Of a stretch of 64,000 nucleotides of DNA, positions 25,892 to 34,670 are shown piece after piece. The notes beneath the pieces are model-generated. The model was not told where the DNA came from. It was given only the letters and a program-made list of their open reading frames with translations, and searched no databases. Source of the stretch: Sulfoacidibacillus ferrooxidans (GTDB lineage Bacteria; Bacillota; Bacilli; Alicyclobacillales; SLC66); NCBI RefSeq assembly GCF_022606465.1, contig NZ_JALBUF010000005.1, forward strand, positions 62,001 to 126,000, given 5' to 3'. How positions within the stretch are numbered: position 1 is the stretch's first letter; each line of letters starts with the position of its first letter. Both the position numbers and the translations under genes were made by a program.

Positions 25892-28183
25892 ATGGTTCGA
25901 CAACGCTCGACGATTTTAGCCGCACTTCTTACAGGGATCATGGCGGTTGGTTTACCGATTAGTGCCAAGGCAGATGTCTTATCCGCGCAACAAGTTCCTC
26001 ATTGGCATTGGACATTGCAAAATCAACCTGTCCAAAGTAGGGATGCAAGTTCTGGTGATGTGTCGGGATATATTGTATCTTATCTTTTGGCTGGGGTCGC
26101 CAAGCAACAATATTTTTCGACAGCGGCTGTGGCTACGACGTTTGCTAAGGGGGAAAAGGATGCCGTTGTTGTAAGTGGGACGAATGGATCTATTGTATAC
26201 ACTAATATTGTTCACCCTTATGCGGTTGTCTCTTCGCAATCATCCCTTCTTTTAGGCAACATTTCTCAGTCGCAGACATATTCCACTCTAGCTGAGGCTA
26301 TTGCCGTGGCAAAGAGTACTCCGTCACAGATGGTACTCAGTCGCATCACGGGAGCTGTTGTATGGAGTAACTCAGAAAACTACGAAGTGGTTTCTCAAGG
26401 TTCGACATCGATGTATCAAACGTACGAAGCGGCGCTTACAGCTGCTCGTAGCATGCAAACGGCGTCTGTAGTTAGTGGTGACACCCATCAAACTTTATGG
26501 CGTGCAGCCTATCGCGTCCTGATTAATCAACAATTTACGGAATCCTTTAGTACACTGAATAACGCCAAGACATATGCTGAGCAAAGTCAGCAAAGTGAAG
26601 TGATCGACATCGCGAGTGGCAAAGATGTATGGGATGATATTCCGCGATTTAATGTGTACCAAAACGGCGTTTTGCTAAAGCAATTTACTGATCAAAGTGA
26701 TGCTTTATCATTTGCACAGGGATTATCCAATGTCACAGTGGAATCCATTGCTACACAAGCGGTGATCTACACCAATGTCCCTGCATACGCAGTTGAGGTG
26801 GGAAGTAAGACTATTCAATCTTTCGTTGATGAAGCTTCTGCTATTACCTTAGCAAAAACAGTGCCAAGTTCAGTCGTTGTTGAACTGAGTACAGATCATA
26901 TCGTGTGGACTTCCTCTGGTACATACGGAGTATACCAATATCTTCAACTTGTTCGGTCGTTTGATACGCAGGCAGCTGCACTTGCTTATGCGCAGACGTT
27001 AGATCATGTTCAAGTTATCGATAGTGAGAACAACTCGGTGGTGTATTCTAACTATCCGACGAGTGTGAAATCGCCGTATGGAGATACATTTACCGTTGAA
27101 AATGGGCTAGTCGTCGATAACTGGGGTTCTGTTAGTATTCCGCTTGCACCTGCACCCTCATTTATGACAGCTGGACAAACGTATGTATCCAATGACTACA
27201 ATCATTGGTATGAAGTGCTTCCTACAGGTGATGTCTATGTTGGACAGTGGGAAAATCCGTATCAGACGATGAATCTCGAAACGCAATCGAATTTAACTGC
27301 TACACAAATTAATAACTTTATCTCACAAAATGCTGCAGCAAACAGTGTTTTGCAAAATACCGGACAATATTTCATTGAGGCGCAAAATACTTATGGCGTC
27401 AATGCACAGTATTTGGTGGCTCATGCGATTATTGAATCTGCATGGGGAACATCGTATTTTGCTACAAACCGAGATAATTTATTTGGCTATATGGCATACA
27501 CAACGAACCCTGATGCTGCTGCAACATTTCGCTCCATTGAGTATGATATTAATTTTCAGGCGTGGTTTGTGCGCAATTCCTATCTCAATGCAAATGGATC
27601 GTTTTATAATGGGGCAAACTTAGATGGCATGAATGTGGACTATGCGACCGATCCTTATTGGGCAAATAGCATTGCTCGCATTATGGCTGAGATGCAACCT
27701 TATAGCACGACGATCGGTAGTGAGCCTCTGATGGGAGAACAGGCCACTCGCAAGGTATTTCCATATCCGACTGGTGCCATTGGACAAGCCACTTCTGCAA
27801 TGAGTGTTTACTCCTTTCCTGCAGATGCGACGACGTCTCAACCGTCGATTATAGGATCGATCCCTACAGGGACAAATTTTACTGTGCTTGGAGATTCTCC
27901 GGGCTGGGATGAAGTGCAATTGGCCAATGGACAGACAGGCTTTGTTAATTGGAACGATGTGAGTTTACAAAACATGATGGAAGTTGTAGGCATTAACTAC
28001 GGAAGTTATCTGGCTGTCAATTCAGTTGACAATCCTACGACGACCACAGATACTGTAGATCAATTGACAAACGGTGTATATGTCGTTTTGTTACAAGCTT
28101 CGTCTACTGGCTGGGATAAGATCATGGATGGCAATGGAATTACGGGCTGGGTAAGTTCGAAGTATGTTCAGGTTATTCATTAG
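25892..28183 (+). CDS. Secreted N-acetylglucosaminidase with N-terminal repeats and C-terminal SH3 domains
   Basis: The 763-residue protein starts with a signal peptide (residues 1-28, cleavage near A-K-A-D). Residues about 45-395 hold roughly seven degenerate repeats of 44-54 residues, each with a Tyr/Phe-x-Val start, an F/Y-x-T...A...A helix and a V-V-x-x-x...V-W/Y-x-N end. A LytD-type glucosaminidase domain follows (A-H-A-I-I-E-S-A-W-G-T-S with the catalytic Glu, then N-L-F-G-Y and W-F-V-R-N-S-Y). Two SH3b-like modules close it (V-Y-S-F-P..., G-W-D-E-V; G-W-D-K-I, G-W-V-S-S-K-Y-V). It cleaves peptidoglycan sugar bonds outside the cell. ATG 25892 has GGAGGGG upstream. The repeats probably bind wall or spread the enzyme; they match no domain I know. 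Confidence 0.85.
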   Translation: MVRQRSTILAALLTGIMAVGLPISAKADVLSAQQVPHWHWTLQNQPVQSRDASSGDVSGYIVSYLLAGVAKQQYFSTAAVATTFAKGEKDAVVVSGTNGSIVYTNIVHPYAVVSSQSSLLLGNISQSQTYSTLAEAIAVAKSTPSQMVLSRITGAVVWSNSENYEVVSQGSTSMYQTYEAALTAARSMQTASVVSGDTHQTLWRAAYRVLINQQFTESFSTLNNAKTYAEQSQQSEVIDIASGKDVWDDIPRFNVYQNGVLLKQFTDQSDALSFAQGLSNVTVESIATQAVIYTNVPAYAVEVGSKTIQSFVDEASAITLAKTVPSSVVVELSTDHIVWTSSGTYGVYQYLQLVRSFDTQAAALAYAQTLDHVQVIDSENNSVVYSNYPTSVKSPYGDTFTVENGLVVDNWGSVSIPLAPAPSFMTAGQTYVSNDYNHWYEVLPTGDVYVGQWENPYQTMNLETQSNLTATQINNFISQNAAANSVLQNTGQYFIEAQNTYGVNAQYLVAHAIIESAWGTSYFATNRDNLFGYMAYTTNPDAAATFRSIEYDINFQAWFVRNSYLNANGSFYNGANLDGMNVDYATDPYWANSIARIMAEMQPYSTTIGSEPLMGEQATRKVFPYPTGAIGQATSAMSVYSFPADATTSQPSIIGSIPTGTNFTVLGDSPGWDEVQLANGQTGFVNWNDVSLQNMMEVVGINYGSYLAVNSVDNPTTTTDTVDQLTNGVYVVLLQASSTGWDKIMDGNGITGWVSSKYVQVIH

Positions 28184-28243
28184 TCATGTGTTATAATGTG
28201 GCGTACTGTGAAATGCATTAGAAATGATCTGGGGTGAAATCAT

Positions 28244-29461
28244 TTGGGGGAAAGTGTTTTGCCGCCGCGGCTTAAATGGCCGCTGTATCTATTAGCGGCC
28301 TTTCCAGTGGCGGACTATTTTTTGCATGTGTATCCATGGGGAATCGTTGGTGCTGCCTGGGATAAATTAGTTTTTATTTTGCTTGCTTTTTATGCTATTC
28401 GCGCAAGAATGTCAGGTACAAAAAGAAAGATGTATCCTTCACAGCGATATATTATTTTTGTGGCAGTTCTTGGGTTAGCATATATTCTGATGGATGTTGG
28501 TTATTTAACTGTTGCGTTTGCAGGTTGGCGCGTTGACTATCTTTATATGCTATTCTCCATTGTCTTACCCTATGTGGTTGACAGAGAGGATATTATTCCA
28601 CTTCTAAAATTCATGGTTCTTATCGGGTTTTTAATGGCTATTCACGGAGTCTATGAGTATGTCATGAAAGCACCCATTCCATCTTCGTGGATTAACTTAG
28701 GTGAACATGTTCGTACGAGGGTGTACTCATTGTTTGGTAGCCCTAATATTTTTGGATCCTATGTGGCTTTTATTGCGCCTAATGCCGCGGGATTGGCTCT
28801 CTATGAAAAAAGAAAAGGACCACGTATTTTTTATATTGCCGCCGCGATTATTAGTATGATTACCCTCGTATTTACGTTTACCCGTGGGGCATGGGTTGCG
28901 TTTTTTGTGGGAGCACTTGTGTTTACGTGGTTGGTGGACAAGCGGTTAACCATCATTGCAGTCGTATTGACTGTGCTAGCTATTTTCTTTGTTCCTCCTA
29001 TCCATGCGCGTATGGATCAATTCTTATCTCCTGTGTACTGGGTGAAGACGGAACAAAGTGGTCGTATCGATCGTTGGGGTCATGCCTATAACCAAATGCG
29101 CAAAGATCCATTATTTGGAGCTGGGCTAGGTCGATATGGTGGTGCGGTGGCTTCTAAGTATTTTGGGATTATCTATGTAGATAATTATTATGCGAAGACG
29201 CTTGCGGAAACGGGATTATTAGGTCTGCTTTCTTATCTTGGTCTACTCTTTGTGTATTTACGCGATGTCTATCGGGTACTGAAACGAACGGTCGATCCCA
29301 GAATGCGGTATTTAATGATCGGCGTGTTTAGTTCGCTCATTGTGGTTGTGTCACATAATGCTGTAGAAAATATTTTTGAAGTGCCATCTATGAACTATTT
29401 ATTTTGGATGGTAGGTACGTTAGTGCTGATTTATGGAGCGGAAGGGGAGACGGAACGGTGA
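28244..29461 (+). CDS. O-antigen ligase / Wzy-like polymerase membrane protein
   Basis: The 405-residue protein has about ten to eleven transmembrane segments and the Wzy_C/WaaL pattern: a periplasm-facing loop with S-L-F-G-S-P-N-I-F-G, T-F-T-R-G-A-W-V-A, and a later G-A-G-L-G-R-Y-G-G segment. This family joins or polymerises glycan chains from undecaprenyl carriers. The start is TTG 28244 with GGGGTGA seven bases upstream. The next gene overlaps it by four bases (GTGA), so this is the first gene of a three-gene operon. No glycosyltransferase lies nearby, so its sugar substrate must come from elsewhere. Confidence 0.85.
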   Translation: MGESVLPPRLKWPLYLLAAFPVADYFLHVYPWGIVGAAWDKLVFILLAFYAIRARMSGTKRKMYPSQRYIIFVAVLGLAYILMDVGYLTVAFAGWRVDYLYMLFSIVLPYVVDREDIIPLLKFMVLIGFLMAIHGVYEYVMKAPIPSSWINLGEHVRTRVYSLFGSPNIFGSYVAFIAPNAAGLALYEKRKGPRIFYIAAAIISMITLVFTFTRGAWVAFFVGALVFTWLVDKRLTIIAVVLTVLAIFFVPPIHARMDQFLSPVYWVKTEQSGRIDRWGHAYNQMRKDPLFGAGLGRYGGAVASKYFGIIYVDNYYAKTLAETGLLGLLSYLGLLFVYLRDVYRVLKRTVDPRMRYLMIGVFSSLIVVVSHNAVENIFEVPSMNYLFWMVGTLVLIYGAEGETER

Positions 29462-31125
29462 CTAACTTCGCATTAAGGCGTTGGTTGACGACTCCCTTTC
29501 TGATTCTCTATGCGCTTTGGACACTGTTGTTTTATCAACTTGTTTTTACAGCGTGGACCCTTCAGTATTCTTATCTTGGCGTACTGTTAGTCATTGGGGC
29601 TAGTCTACTTTTTATGTATGCATTTCCGAAACGCGATCGCAAGGTAGTTGTGAGATTTACTTTATTTTGCGTCATGGTCGGCGTTGGGATTTCTAGCTTT
29701 GCTGGTGAATCACTCACTTGGCGAATTATAGATTTTGTTGTTTTTGTAGTACTTGTTTTGGCACTTGGTCGTTATTTAGTGGGTATCAAAACACTGCGGC
29801 TGTTCTTGGTCGTTATCGCGTTAACGATTGTTCAGATTTTTATTCCATTACACGATTTACGGACGCTCTCCTTTTTTAATGTGCGTTATATTGGGCATTT
29901 GGCAAGTCCTGATCCCCAAGTAGCTAGTTTGCCTGTCGCTACGGTATCTGATCCCTTGCGTCCGGGAGCACAGGAGATCATTACTTTGCGTGGTCATCGG
30001 CCGATTAAAGATGAGGCACAAGATTTTATACACATGCTCAATACCAATCCACAATCTGCAACGACGATTCGCTCTGCCATTGTAGAACTTCAACATTCTT
30101 ATGATGTCATGGCGATTCGTCCTGGACGATTGCGCTTTATCACGCACTATGCAACGCCGCAAGAACTTGTCCAATTGCCGTTTTGGTCGTTAGGATTAGT
30201 TGATTTTCCTTTTATGACTTCGCATTTTTTGAATTTAGAAGATCGTACTCGTATGTATCTCTCGCTTTCATCTGATCCAGGTTCACTACTCTCCACGCTA
30301 TTGAGTCCTGGAACTGCGGCTCAGTCATTGGCTGATTTGAGCTTGCAGACAGCTTCGTCTGAGGCGAATAACTGGGAGCAGGTTACGGGACATCAAATCG
30401 ATGTTACGGATGGGTTGTCGTTGCAAGGAGGCTATTTGACAGGGACTTATCAGGGCGTCCCAGTACATGTGAAGACGCAGGGTGTAGCTATTTTAGGTGT
30501 GCATCATATATTACCGCTTAGCGTCGATCCGAATCCACAGATCATCGTAGAGGGGAATAATGTGATCCAAGTTCTTTCGCTGCCTCCAGAGCAACCTCGA
30601 TTGATTGCGAGTTTGCCTGGATCTTATCTCCATCCTTTGACTACTGATGTGGATTTTGCGGATTTAAATGGCAGTGGACAAGACTCTCTGTTAGTGAACA
30701 CAGTGCCAGCGCAGATATTTAGACTGTCTAGTGCAGGGACGTGGGATCGCTTATGGGTGAGTGGACGGGATTCTTTCCGTTTTGAAACGGTGATGCCGCA
30801 CAAAAATGGAGATTGGATTATTGCGAATGCACCAAGTTTGCTCAGCCCATCTTCCACGCGTTATCTTGGTGGGTATGTGTATTCACACGGGCAACTTTCT
30901 CGCGTATTTCGCGTGTATTATGGCAATCTTGTCGATATGCAATTGGCGCATGTTACTTCTCAATCTAGACCTGAGTTATTGTCTTCAGTTTATGCACATC
31001 AAGAGATCATGTTACTTGGTTTTCAGCGAGTGCCGTGGTTATTGCTTGTTGATATCGGGTATGCCTTGACGATTATCGTCGGACTCTTTCGTCGCATTCG
31101 TACGCGAAAGGGGGCCATATCGTGA
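29458..31125 (+). CDS. Large membrane protein with extracellular domain, unknown function
   Basis: The 555-residue protein has four to five membrane segments in the first 150 residues (T-P-F-L-I-L-Y-A-L-W-T-L-L onward), a soluble region of about 370 residues, and a final membrane segment (L-L-L-V-D-I-G-Y-A-L-T-I-I-V-G) with a basic tail. The outer region includes one FG-GAP/VCBS-like calcium-loop motif, D-V-D-F-A-D-L-N-G-S-G-Q-D. I do not recognise a family. GTG 29458 overlaps the upstream stop by four bases and has GGGGAG upstream; the lipoprotein gene overlaps its end by four bases. Together the three genes suggest an envelope polysaccharide or wall-polymer assembly unit (inference). Confidence 0.75.
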   Translation: MTNFALRRWLTTPFLILYALWTLLFYQLVFTAWTLQYSYLGVLLVIGASLLFMYAFPKRDRKVVVRFTLFCVMVGVGISSFAGESLTWRIIDFVVFVVLVLALGRYLVGIKTLRLFLVVIALTIVQIFIPLHDLRTLSFFNVRYIGHLASPDPQVASLPVATVSDPLRPGAQEIITLRGHRPIKDEAQDFIHMLNTNPQSATTIRSAIVELQHSYDVMAIRPGRLRFITHYATPQELVQLPFWSLGLVDFPFMTSHFLNLEDRTRMYLSLSSDPGSLLSTLLSPGTAAQSLADLSLQTASSEANNWEQVTGHQIDVTDGLSLQGGYLTGTYQGVPVHVKTQGVAILGVHHILPLSVDPNPQIIVEGNNVIQVLSLPPEQPRLIASLPGSYLHPLTTDVDFADLNGSGQDSLLVNTVPAQIFRLSSAGTWDRLWVSGRDSFRFETVMPHKNGDWIIANAPSLLSPSSTRYLGGYVYSHGQLSRVFRVYYGNLVDMQLAHVTSQSRPELLSSVYAHQEIMLLGFQRVPWLLLVDIGYALTIIVGLFRRIRTRKGAIS

Positions 31126-31874
31126 AGAAGAGTAAATGGCGTTGGTTAGCTGTGGTTGGAGCGTCTGTTTTATTGACCGGCTGTAATTTAGTGTCTGATC
31201 CATCATTGATTAACAAGGCTACGGTACAGAGAACTGTCGATCCTAATGGCTTATCGGATATCTCCACGGCTATTTCTACCATGAGTGATGTCGTTTCCTA
31301 TAATCTGAAAGCGACGATGCAAGCTCATACAGGTCGCTATGTACAGACAGTGAAGTTTTATGGTTCTTTAAAACTACCAGGGACGATCTCGATGGATGAG
31401 TCGATCGGCGGCGGTAGTTATCAGATCTATCAAGATGGAAGTTTCGCATATGAAAAGGATGGGAATCGGTGGTCTCCGATGCAGCCGATCACAGACTTAA
31501 CTCCGTGGAATTCGCTTAGTCAGTTGATCACAGACTCGCCACCAAAGCTTGTATATAAGCTACCACAACAGACAGTTGTTACGTGGTTGTGCAATGTCTA
31601 TCAGTTTAAGGCTGTGGCGAGTGGGTCGCTATTGGGCGGGATCGGTGCAAGTGCCGACGTTAACAAACGTACAATTCCACGTGAGGCACTGTATACCGTT
31701 TGGGTAGATACCACGGATCACATCTTGCGTCAGGTGGAAGTGCAGTCGACAGTGGGCGTTCCAGGCTTAGGGACTACTGCATTTGATGCGACGGAACTAT
31801 ATTTTGGATTTAATAACCCAAAATTAAAAATCAAAGTTCCACCGGATTTGTTGTCGCAAATTGAACAACCCTAA
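31122..31874 (+). CDS. Lipoprotein with LolA/LppX-like fold (predicted)
   Basis: The 250-residue protein has a lipoprotein signal: K-K-S-K-W-R-W-L, a hydrophobic core and the lipobox L-T-G-C with Cys21. The mature part has alternating beta strands (V-K-F-Y-G-S-L-K, Y-Q-I-Y-Q-D-G-S-F-A-Y, Y-T-V-W-V-D-T-T-D-H-I-L-R-Q-V) like LolA/LppX or sporulation-type lipid carriers; the match is by pattern only. It would sit on the outer face of the membrane. GTG 31122 overlaps the upstream stop by four bases and has AAAGGGGG upstream. It is the last gene of the operon. Confidence 0.75.
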   Translation: MKKSKWRWLAVVGASVLLTGCNLVSDPSLINKATVQRTVDPNGLSDISTAISTMSDVVSYNLKATMQAHTGRYVQTVKFYGSLKLPGTISMDESIGGGSYQIYQDGSFAYEKDGNRWSPMQPITDLTPWNSLSQLITDSPPKLVYKLPQQTVVTWLCNVYQFKAVASGSLLGGIGASADVNKRTIPREALYTVWVDTTDHILRQVEVQSTVGVPGLGTTAFDATELYFGFNNPKLKIKVPPDLLSQIEQP

Positions 31875-31946
31875 AGTGTTAGATTTGGGATATTATTTGT
31901 ATCGATGGTTTGTTGTGCAATACTAGCCATTTGGATTCAAATGTGA

Positions 31947-31952
31947 TATAAT
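31947..31952 (+). promoter_or_regulatory. Extended -10 promoter of rplS
   Basis: TATAAT is preceded by TGA (TGn extended -10) and sits about 70 bases before the rplS start. No good -35 is seen at 17 bases, as expected for extended -10 promoters. Confidence 0.55.
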
Positions 31953-31962
31953 GGCGTCTGGT

Positions 31963-32012
31963 ATCAGGGTGGTCCGCTACTGAACAAACCAGTAAGAACA
32001 CCTGTCGGGAGG
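31963..32012 (+). ncRNA. Putative L19 (rplS) mRNA leader
   Basis: Between promoter and start codon the leader can fold into CAGGGTG...CACCTG enclosing TACTG-AACAAAC-CAGTA, followed by the GGGAGGAGG site. Ribosomal protein L19 leaders are known autoregulatory RNAs of Bacillota at exactly this place. I could not test it against the Rfam model. Confidence 0.45.
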
Positions 32013-32021
32013 AGGGTTTTT

Positions 32022-32366
32022 ATGCATCCATTAATTCGCGAGATCGCTTCCGAGCAATTGCGCAGTGATCTACCTAAGTTTCGCCCAGGCGATACTGTTC
32101 GCGTCCATGTGAAAGTAAAAGAAGGTTCACGGGAACGGATTCAGGTGTTTGAAGGTGTTGTCATCAAGCGTCGTGGAACAGGTGTCAGTGAGACGTTTAC
32201 TGTCCGTAAGGTTTCTTATGGTGTTGGCGTGGAGCGTGCATTTCCTTTCAATACGCCTAAGATCGATAAGCTTGAAGTAGTCCGTCGCGGTAAGGTTCGG
32301 CGTGCGAAATTGTATTACTTGCGTAATTTGCGCGGTAAGAAAGCTCGTATCAAAGAACTACTGTAA
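32022..32366 (+). CDS. rplS: 50S ribosomal protein L19
   Basis: The 114-residue protein is full length and matches L19 throughout ([32 protein letters not shown]). L19 sits at the 30S-50S interface. ATG 32022 has GGGAGGAGG upstream. A leader and its own promoter precede it and a terminator follows. It opens the conserved rplS-rbgA-rnhB backbone; trmD and rimM, which usually come before, are not in this place. Confidence 0.98.
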   Translation: MHPLIREIASEQLRSDLPKFRPGDTVRVHVKVKEGSRERIQVFEGVVIKRRGTGVSETFTVRKVSYGVGVERAFPFNTPKIDKLEVVRRGKVRRAKLYYLRNLRGKKARIKELL

Positions 32367-32376
32367 CGACTCGGAA

Positions 32377-32417
32377 CAAAACGGGGACTTGGAGCAGCCA
32401 AGTCCTCGCTTTTCTAT
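32377..32417 (+). terminator. Terminator after rplS
   Basis: GGACTTGG and CCAAGTCC form the core of a stem extended by flanking CG pairs, followed by CTTTTCTATTT. It lies 15 bases before the rbgA start region. Confidence 0.75.
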
Positions 32418-32431
32418 TTGGGGGTTGCCTT

Positions 32432-33280
32432 GTGAGTATTCAATGGTTTCCAGGGCATATGGCCAAAGCGCGCAAAGAGGTCTTAGAACAACTAAAACTT
32501 GTCGATGTAGTGCTAGAAGTTGTCGATGCCAGATTGCCTAATTCTAGCAGAAATCCGATGATGGAAGAGCTCACGCAGTCAAAGCCATCTGTTCGCATAT
32601 TAGCCAAAGCTGATTTGGCAGATGAGATGATTACACAGCAATATCTTGCTTTATGGAATGGGTGTGAACAAGAACGGGCTGTAGCCGTCGATATTCTAAA
32701 AGGGGATGGCATACCTCTGATTTTACGTGCTGCACAAGAGGTGACAGCTCCCGTCTTTGCCAAATTGGCGAAAAAGGGTATTCGTAGAACGGCCATTCGG
32801 GCCATGGTGCTTGGCATTCCTAATGTAGGAAAGTCTTCGTTAATTAATCGCCTCGTGGGTAAAAAAGTTGTTAAAACAGGTGATAAACCTGGGATCACGC
32901 GCCAGCAACAGTGGATTCGCACAGGTAAAAAATTCGAGTTGCTCGATACACCGGGAATTTTATGGCCTAAGTTTGATGATCCTGAAGTGGCTAAACACCT
33001 TGCATGGTCTGGTGCCATTAAGTCTTCTGTGCTACGAGTGGACGAGATAGCGTTAGATTTATTATCGTGGTTATGTATGAACTATCCTTTAGAATTATCT
33101 AAGCGTTATCATGTAGAGATAGAACCATCATGTGAGCCAGAAACTATGCTTATGCAAGTGGCGCTGAGTCGTGGTGCGTTACATCATGGTGGCACGCCAG
33201 ATATCATTCATGCGTCGGAATTGTTGTTGCGCGATGTTCAAACGGGGATGTTAGGGAGAGTCTCCTTTGATCGCTTGTAA
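32432..33280 (+). CDS. rbgA: Ribosome biogenesis GTPase RbgA (YlqF)
   Basis: The 282-residue protein has the circularly permuted GTPase order: G4-like A-K-A-D-L (58-62), then G1 G-I-P-N-V-G-K-S-S (127-135), G2/G3 D-T-P-G (about 173-176). It starts with the typical I-Q-W-F-P-G-H-M-A-K-A. RbgA completes 50S subunit assembly at the L6/L16 stage. The start is GTG 32432. It follows rplS and precedes rnhB as in B. subtilis. Confidence 0.96.
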   Translation: MSIQWFPGHMAKARKEVLEQLKLVDVVLEVVDARLPNSSRNPMMEELTQSKPSVRILAKADLADEMITQQYLALWNGCEQERAVAVDILKGDGIPLILRAAQEVTAPVFAKLAKKGIRRTAIRAMVLGIPNVGKSSLINRLVGKKVVKTGDKPGITRQQQWIRTGKKFELLDTPGILWPKFDDPEVAKHLAWSGAIKSSVLRVDEIALDLLSWLCMNYPLELSKRYHVEIEPSCEPETMLMQVALSRGALHHGGTPDIIHASELLLRDVQTGMLGRVSFDRL

Positions 33281-33312
33281 GGTCGTACTTGAGTGATGGA
33301 GGAGTTCAAACG

Positions 33313-34362
33313 ATGAGCACAAAAGGTATACGTGCTGCTAAACTTGAACATATGTGTGCAGATGTATATGCCTACGACCAAATGGCGCGCTCTGAGTTTG
33401 GTTCTCATTTATGTGGGATCGACGAAGCGGGCAGAGGGCCACTGGCAGGACCTGTGGTGGCTGCCGCAGTCGTATTGCCAGATACACTCGCAGACGCTCT
33501 TTTGTACGATTCAAAGCAATTAAATGCAAAAGAACGGCAGTCCGTTTTTGAGTTAATCACAAAAAAATCACTGGCTTATGGCATAGGGGTTATTGACCAA
33601 GAATACATTGACCAGTACAATGTGTTGCAGGCGACTTATGAAGCTATGCGGATTGCGTTAAGACAGGTAGTTGCAAAGCATAAGATGATTGATATGGTTC
33701 TCGTGGACGGATGTATTCTTCCTTCGATTGACTTACGACAGCGAAAGATTATTCATGGGGATCGTTTGAGTCAGTCGATCGGCGCTGCTTCTATTTTAGC
33801 GAAGGTCACTCGGGATCACATCATGGAACAGTATGCCAAGCTCTATCCTGAGTACGGGTTTGAGAGGCATATGGGATATGGAACACCAGAACATGTGAAG
33901 GCGCTTGCTCATTATGGTCCAAGTCCTATTCATCGTATGACTTTTGCACCTGTGAAAGCTTGTTCAAAGAGTGTAAATACCGAGGAAGCTGTCGTGGATC
34001 GCCGTATGATAACGGGTGCATCTGCAGAGCTTGTAGCTATCTCATTGCTTGTGAGTAAAGGTTATCAACTTCTTGAACGGAATTGGCGTACACACTTTGG
34101 CGAGATTGATGCGATTATGCGCGATGGCACATTTGTTGTTTTTGTTGAAGTGCGTTCCCGTACAGGGCATCATGCACAACAAAACTTAGAAAGTGCCACA
34201 GAGTCGGTCAATGCTGTAAAGCAGATCAAATTAAGACGACTTGCTTTAGCCTATATGCAGCAACATGTCATTCATTCCGATGTGCGTTTTGATGTTGTCG
34301 CCGTCTCCTTCGACGGGAATCGCGAATTTCCACGAACTGAACATTATATGGATGCATTTTAA
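33313..34362 (+). CDS. rnhB: RNase HII fused to a YraN (UPF0102) domain
   Basis: One 349-residue frame carries two proteins that are usually separate. Residues about 30-215 are RNase HII: G-I-D-E-A-G-R-G (Asp37, Glu38), V-D-G near D132 and V-T-R-D near D168 give the catalytic acids; it removes ribonucleotides from DNA. Residues about 233-349 are YraN, a nuclease-like fold: A-S-A-E-L-V-A, L-E-R-N-W-R-T-H-F-G-E-I-D (E264, D266) and F-V-E-V-R-S-R (E279). A 20-residue linker joins them without a frameshift. ATG 33313 has GGAGGAG upstream. In B. subtilis rnhB and a YraN-like gene are separate neighbours. Confidence 0.93.
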   Translation: MSTKGIRAAKLEHMCADVYAYDQMARSEFGSHLCGIDEAGRGPLAGPVVAAAVVLPDTLADALLYDSKQLNAKERQSVFELITKKSLAYGIGVIDQEYIDQYNVLQATYEAMRIALRQVVAKHKMIDMVLVDGCILPSIDLRQRKIIHGDRLSQSIGAASILAKVTRDHIMEQYAKLYPEYGFERHMGYGTPEHVKALAHYGPSPIHRMTFAPVKACSKSVNTEEAVVDRRMITGASAELVAISLLVSKGYQLLERNWRTHFGEIDAIMRDGTFVVFVEVRSRTGHHAQQNLESATESVNAVKQIKLRRLALAYMQQHVIHSDVRFDVVAVSFDGNREFPRTEHYMDAF

Positions 34363-34388
34363 TGGATGCACCAAAGGAGAGTTAGCTC

Positions 34389-34670
34389 ATGCAGTGGCTA
34401 TTTTTGGTAATCGGATTAGTTGTTGGACTCGTCGGAGGATTTTTCTTAGCGGCATGGTATTTACGTCGCAGTATGGCAAATATGGATTGGGAAGACAAAG
34501 ATATTGCCCAAATGGCTAAACGAATGGGCATGAATTTAAATCCGCGTCAGATGCAAGTGGTCAAACAGCAGATGAAAAAGGCGAGTGCGCAACCTAAACC
34601 GTTATTTGGTGGCTTAAAAAAGAAATCCGCAAAACCGCAAACAAAAACTCAGTCATCTAAAAAACGTTAA
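34389..34670 (+). CDS. yneF: YneF-family (UPF0154) membrane protein
   Basis: The 93-residue protein has one N-terminal membrane segment (L-F-L-V-I-G-L-V-V-G-L-V-G-G-F-F), then the family's M-A-K-R-M-G-M-N-L-N-P-R-Q-M pattern. It is about 20 residues longer than typical YneF because of a Lys/Gln/Ser-rich tail (K-K-K-S-A-K-P-Q-T-K). Function is unknown. ATG 34389 has AAAGGAGAG upstream. Its stop overlaps the stop of the convergent patatin gene by four bases. Confidence 0.8.
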   Translation: MQWLFLVIGLVVGLVGGFFLAAWYLRRSMANMDWEDKDIAQMAKRMGMNLNPRQMQVVKQQMKKASAQPKPLFGGLKKKSAKPQTKTQSSKKR

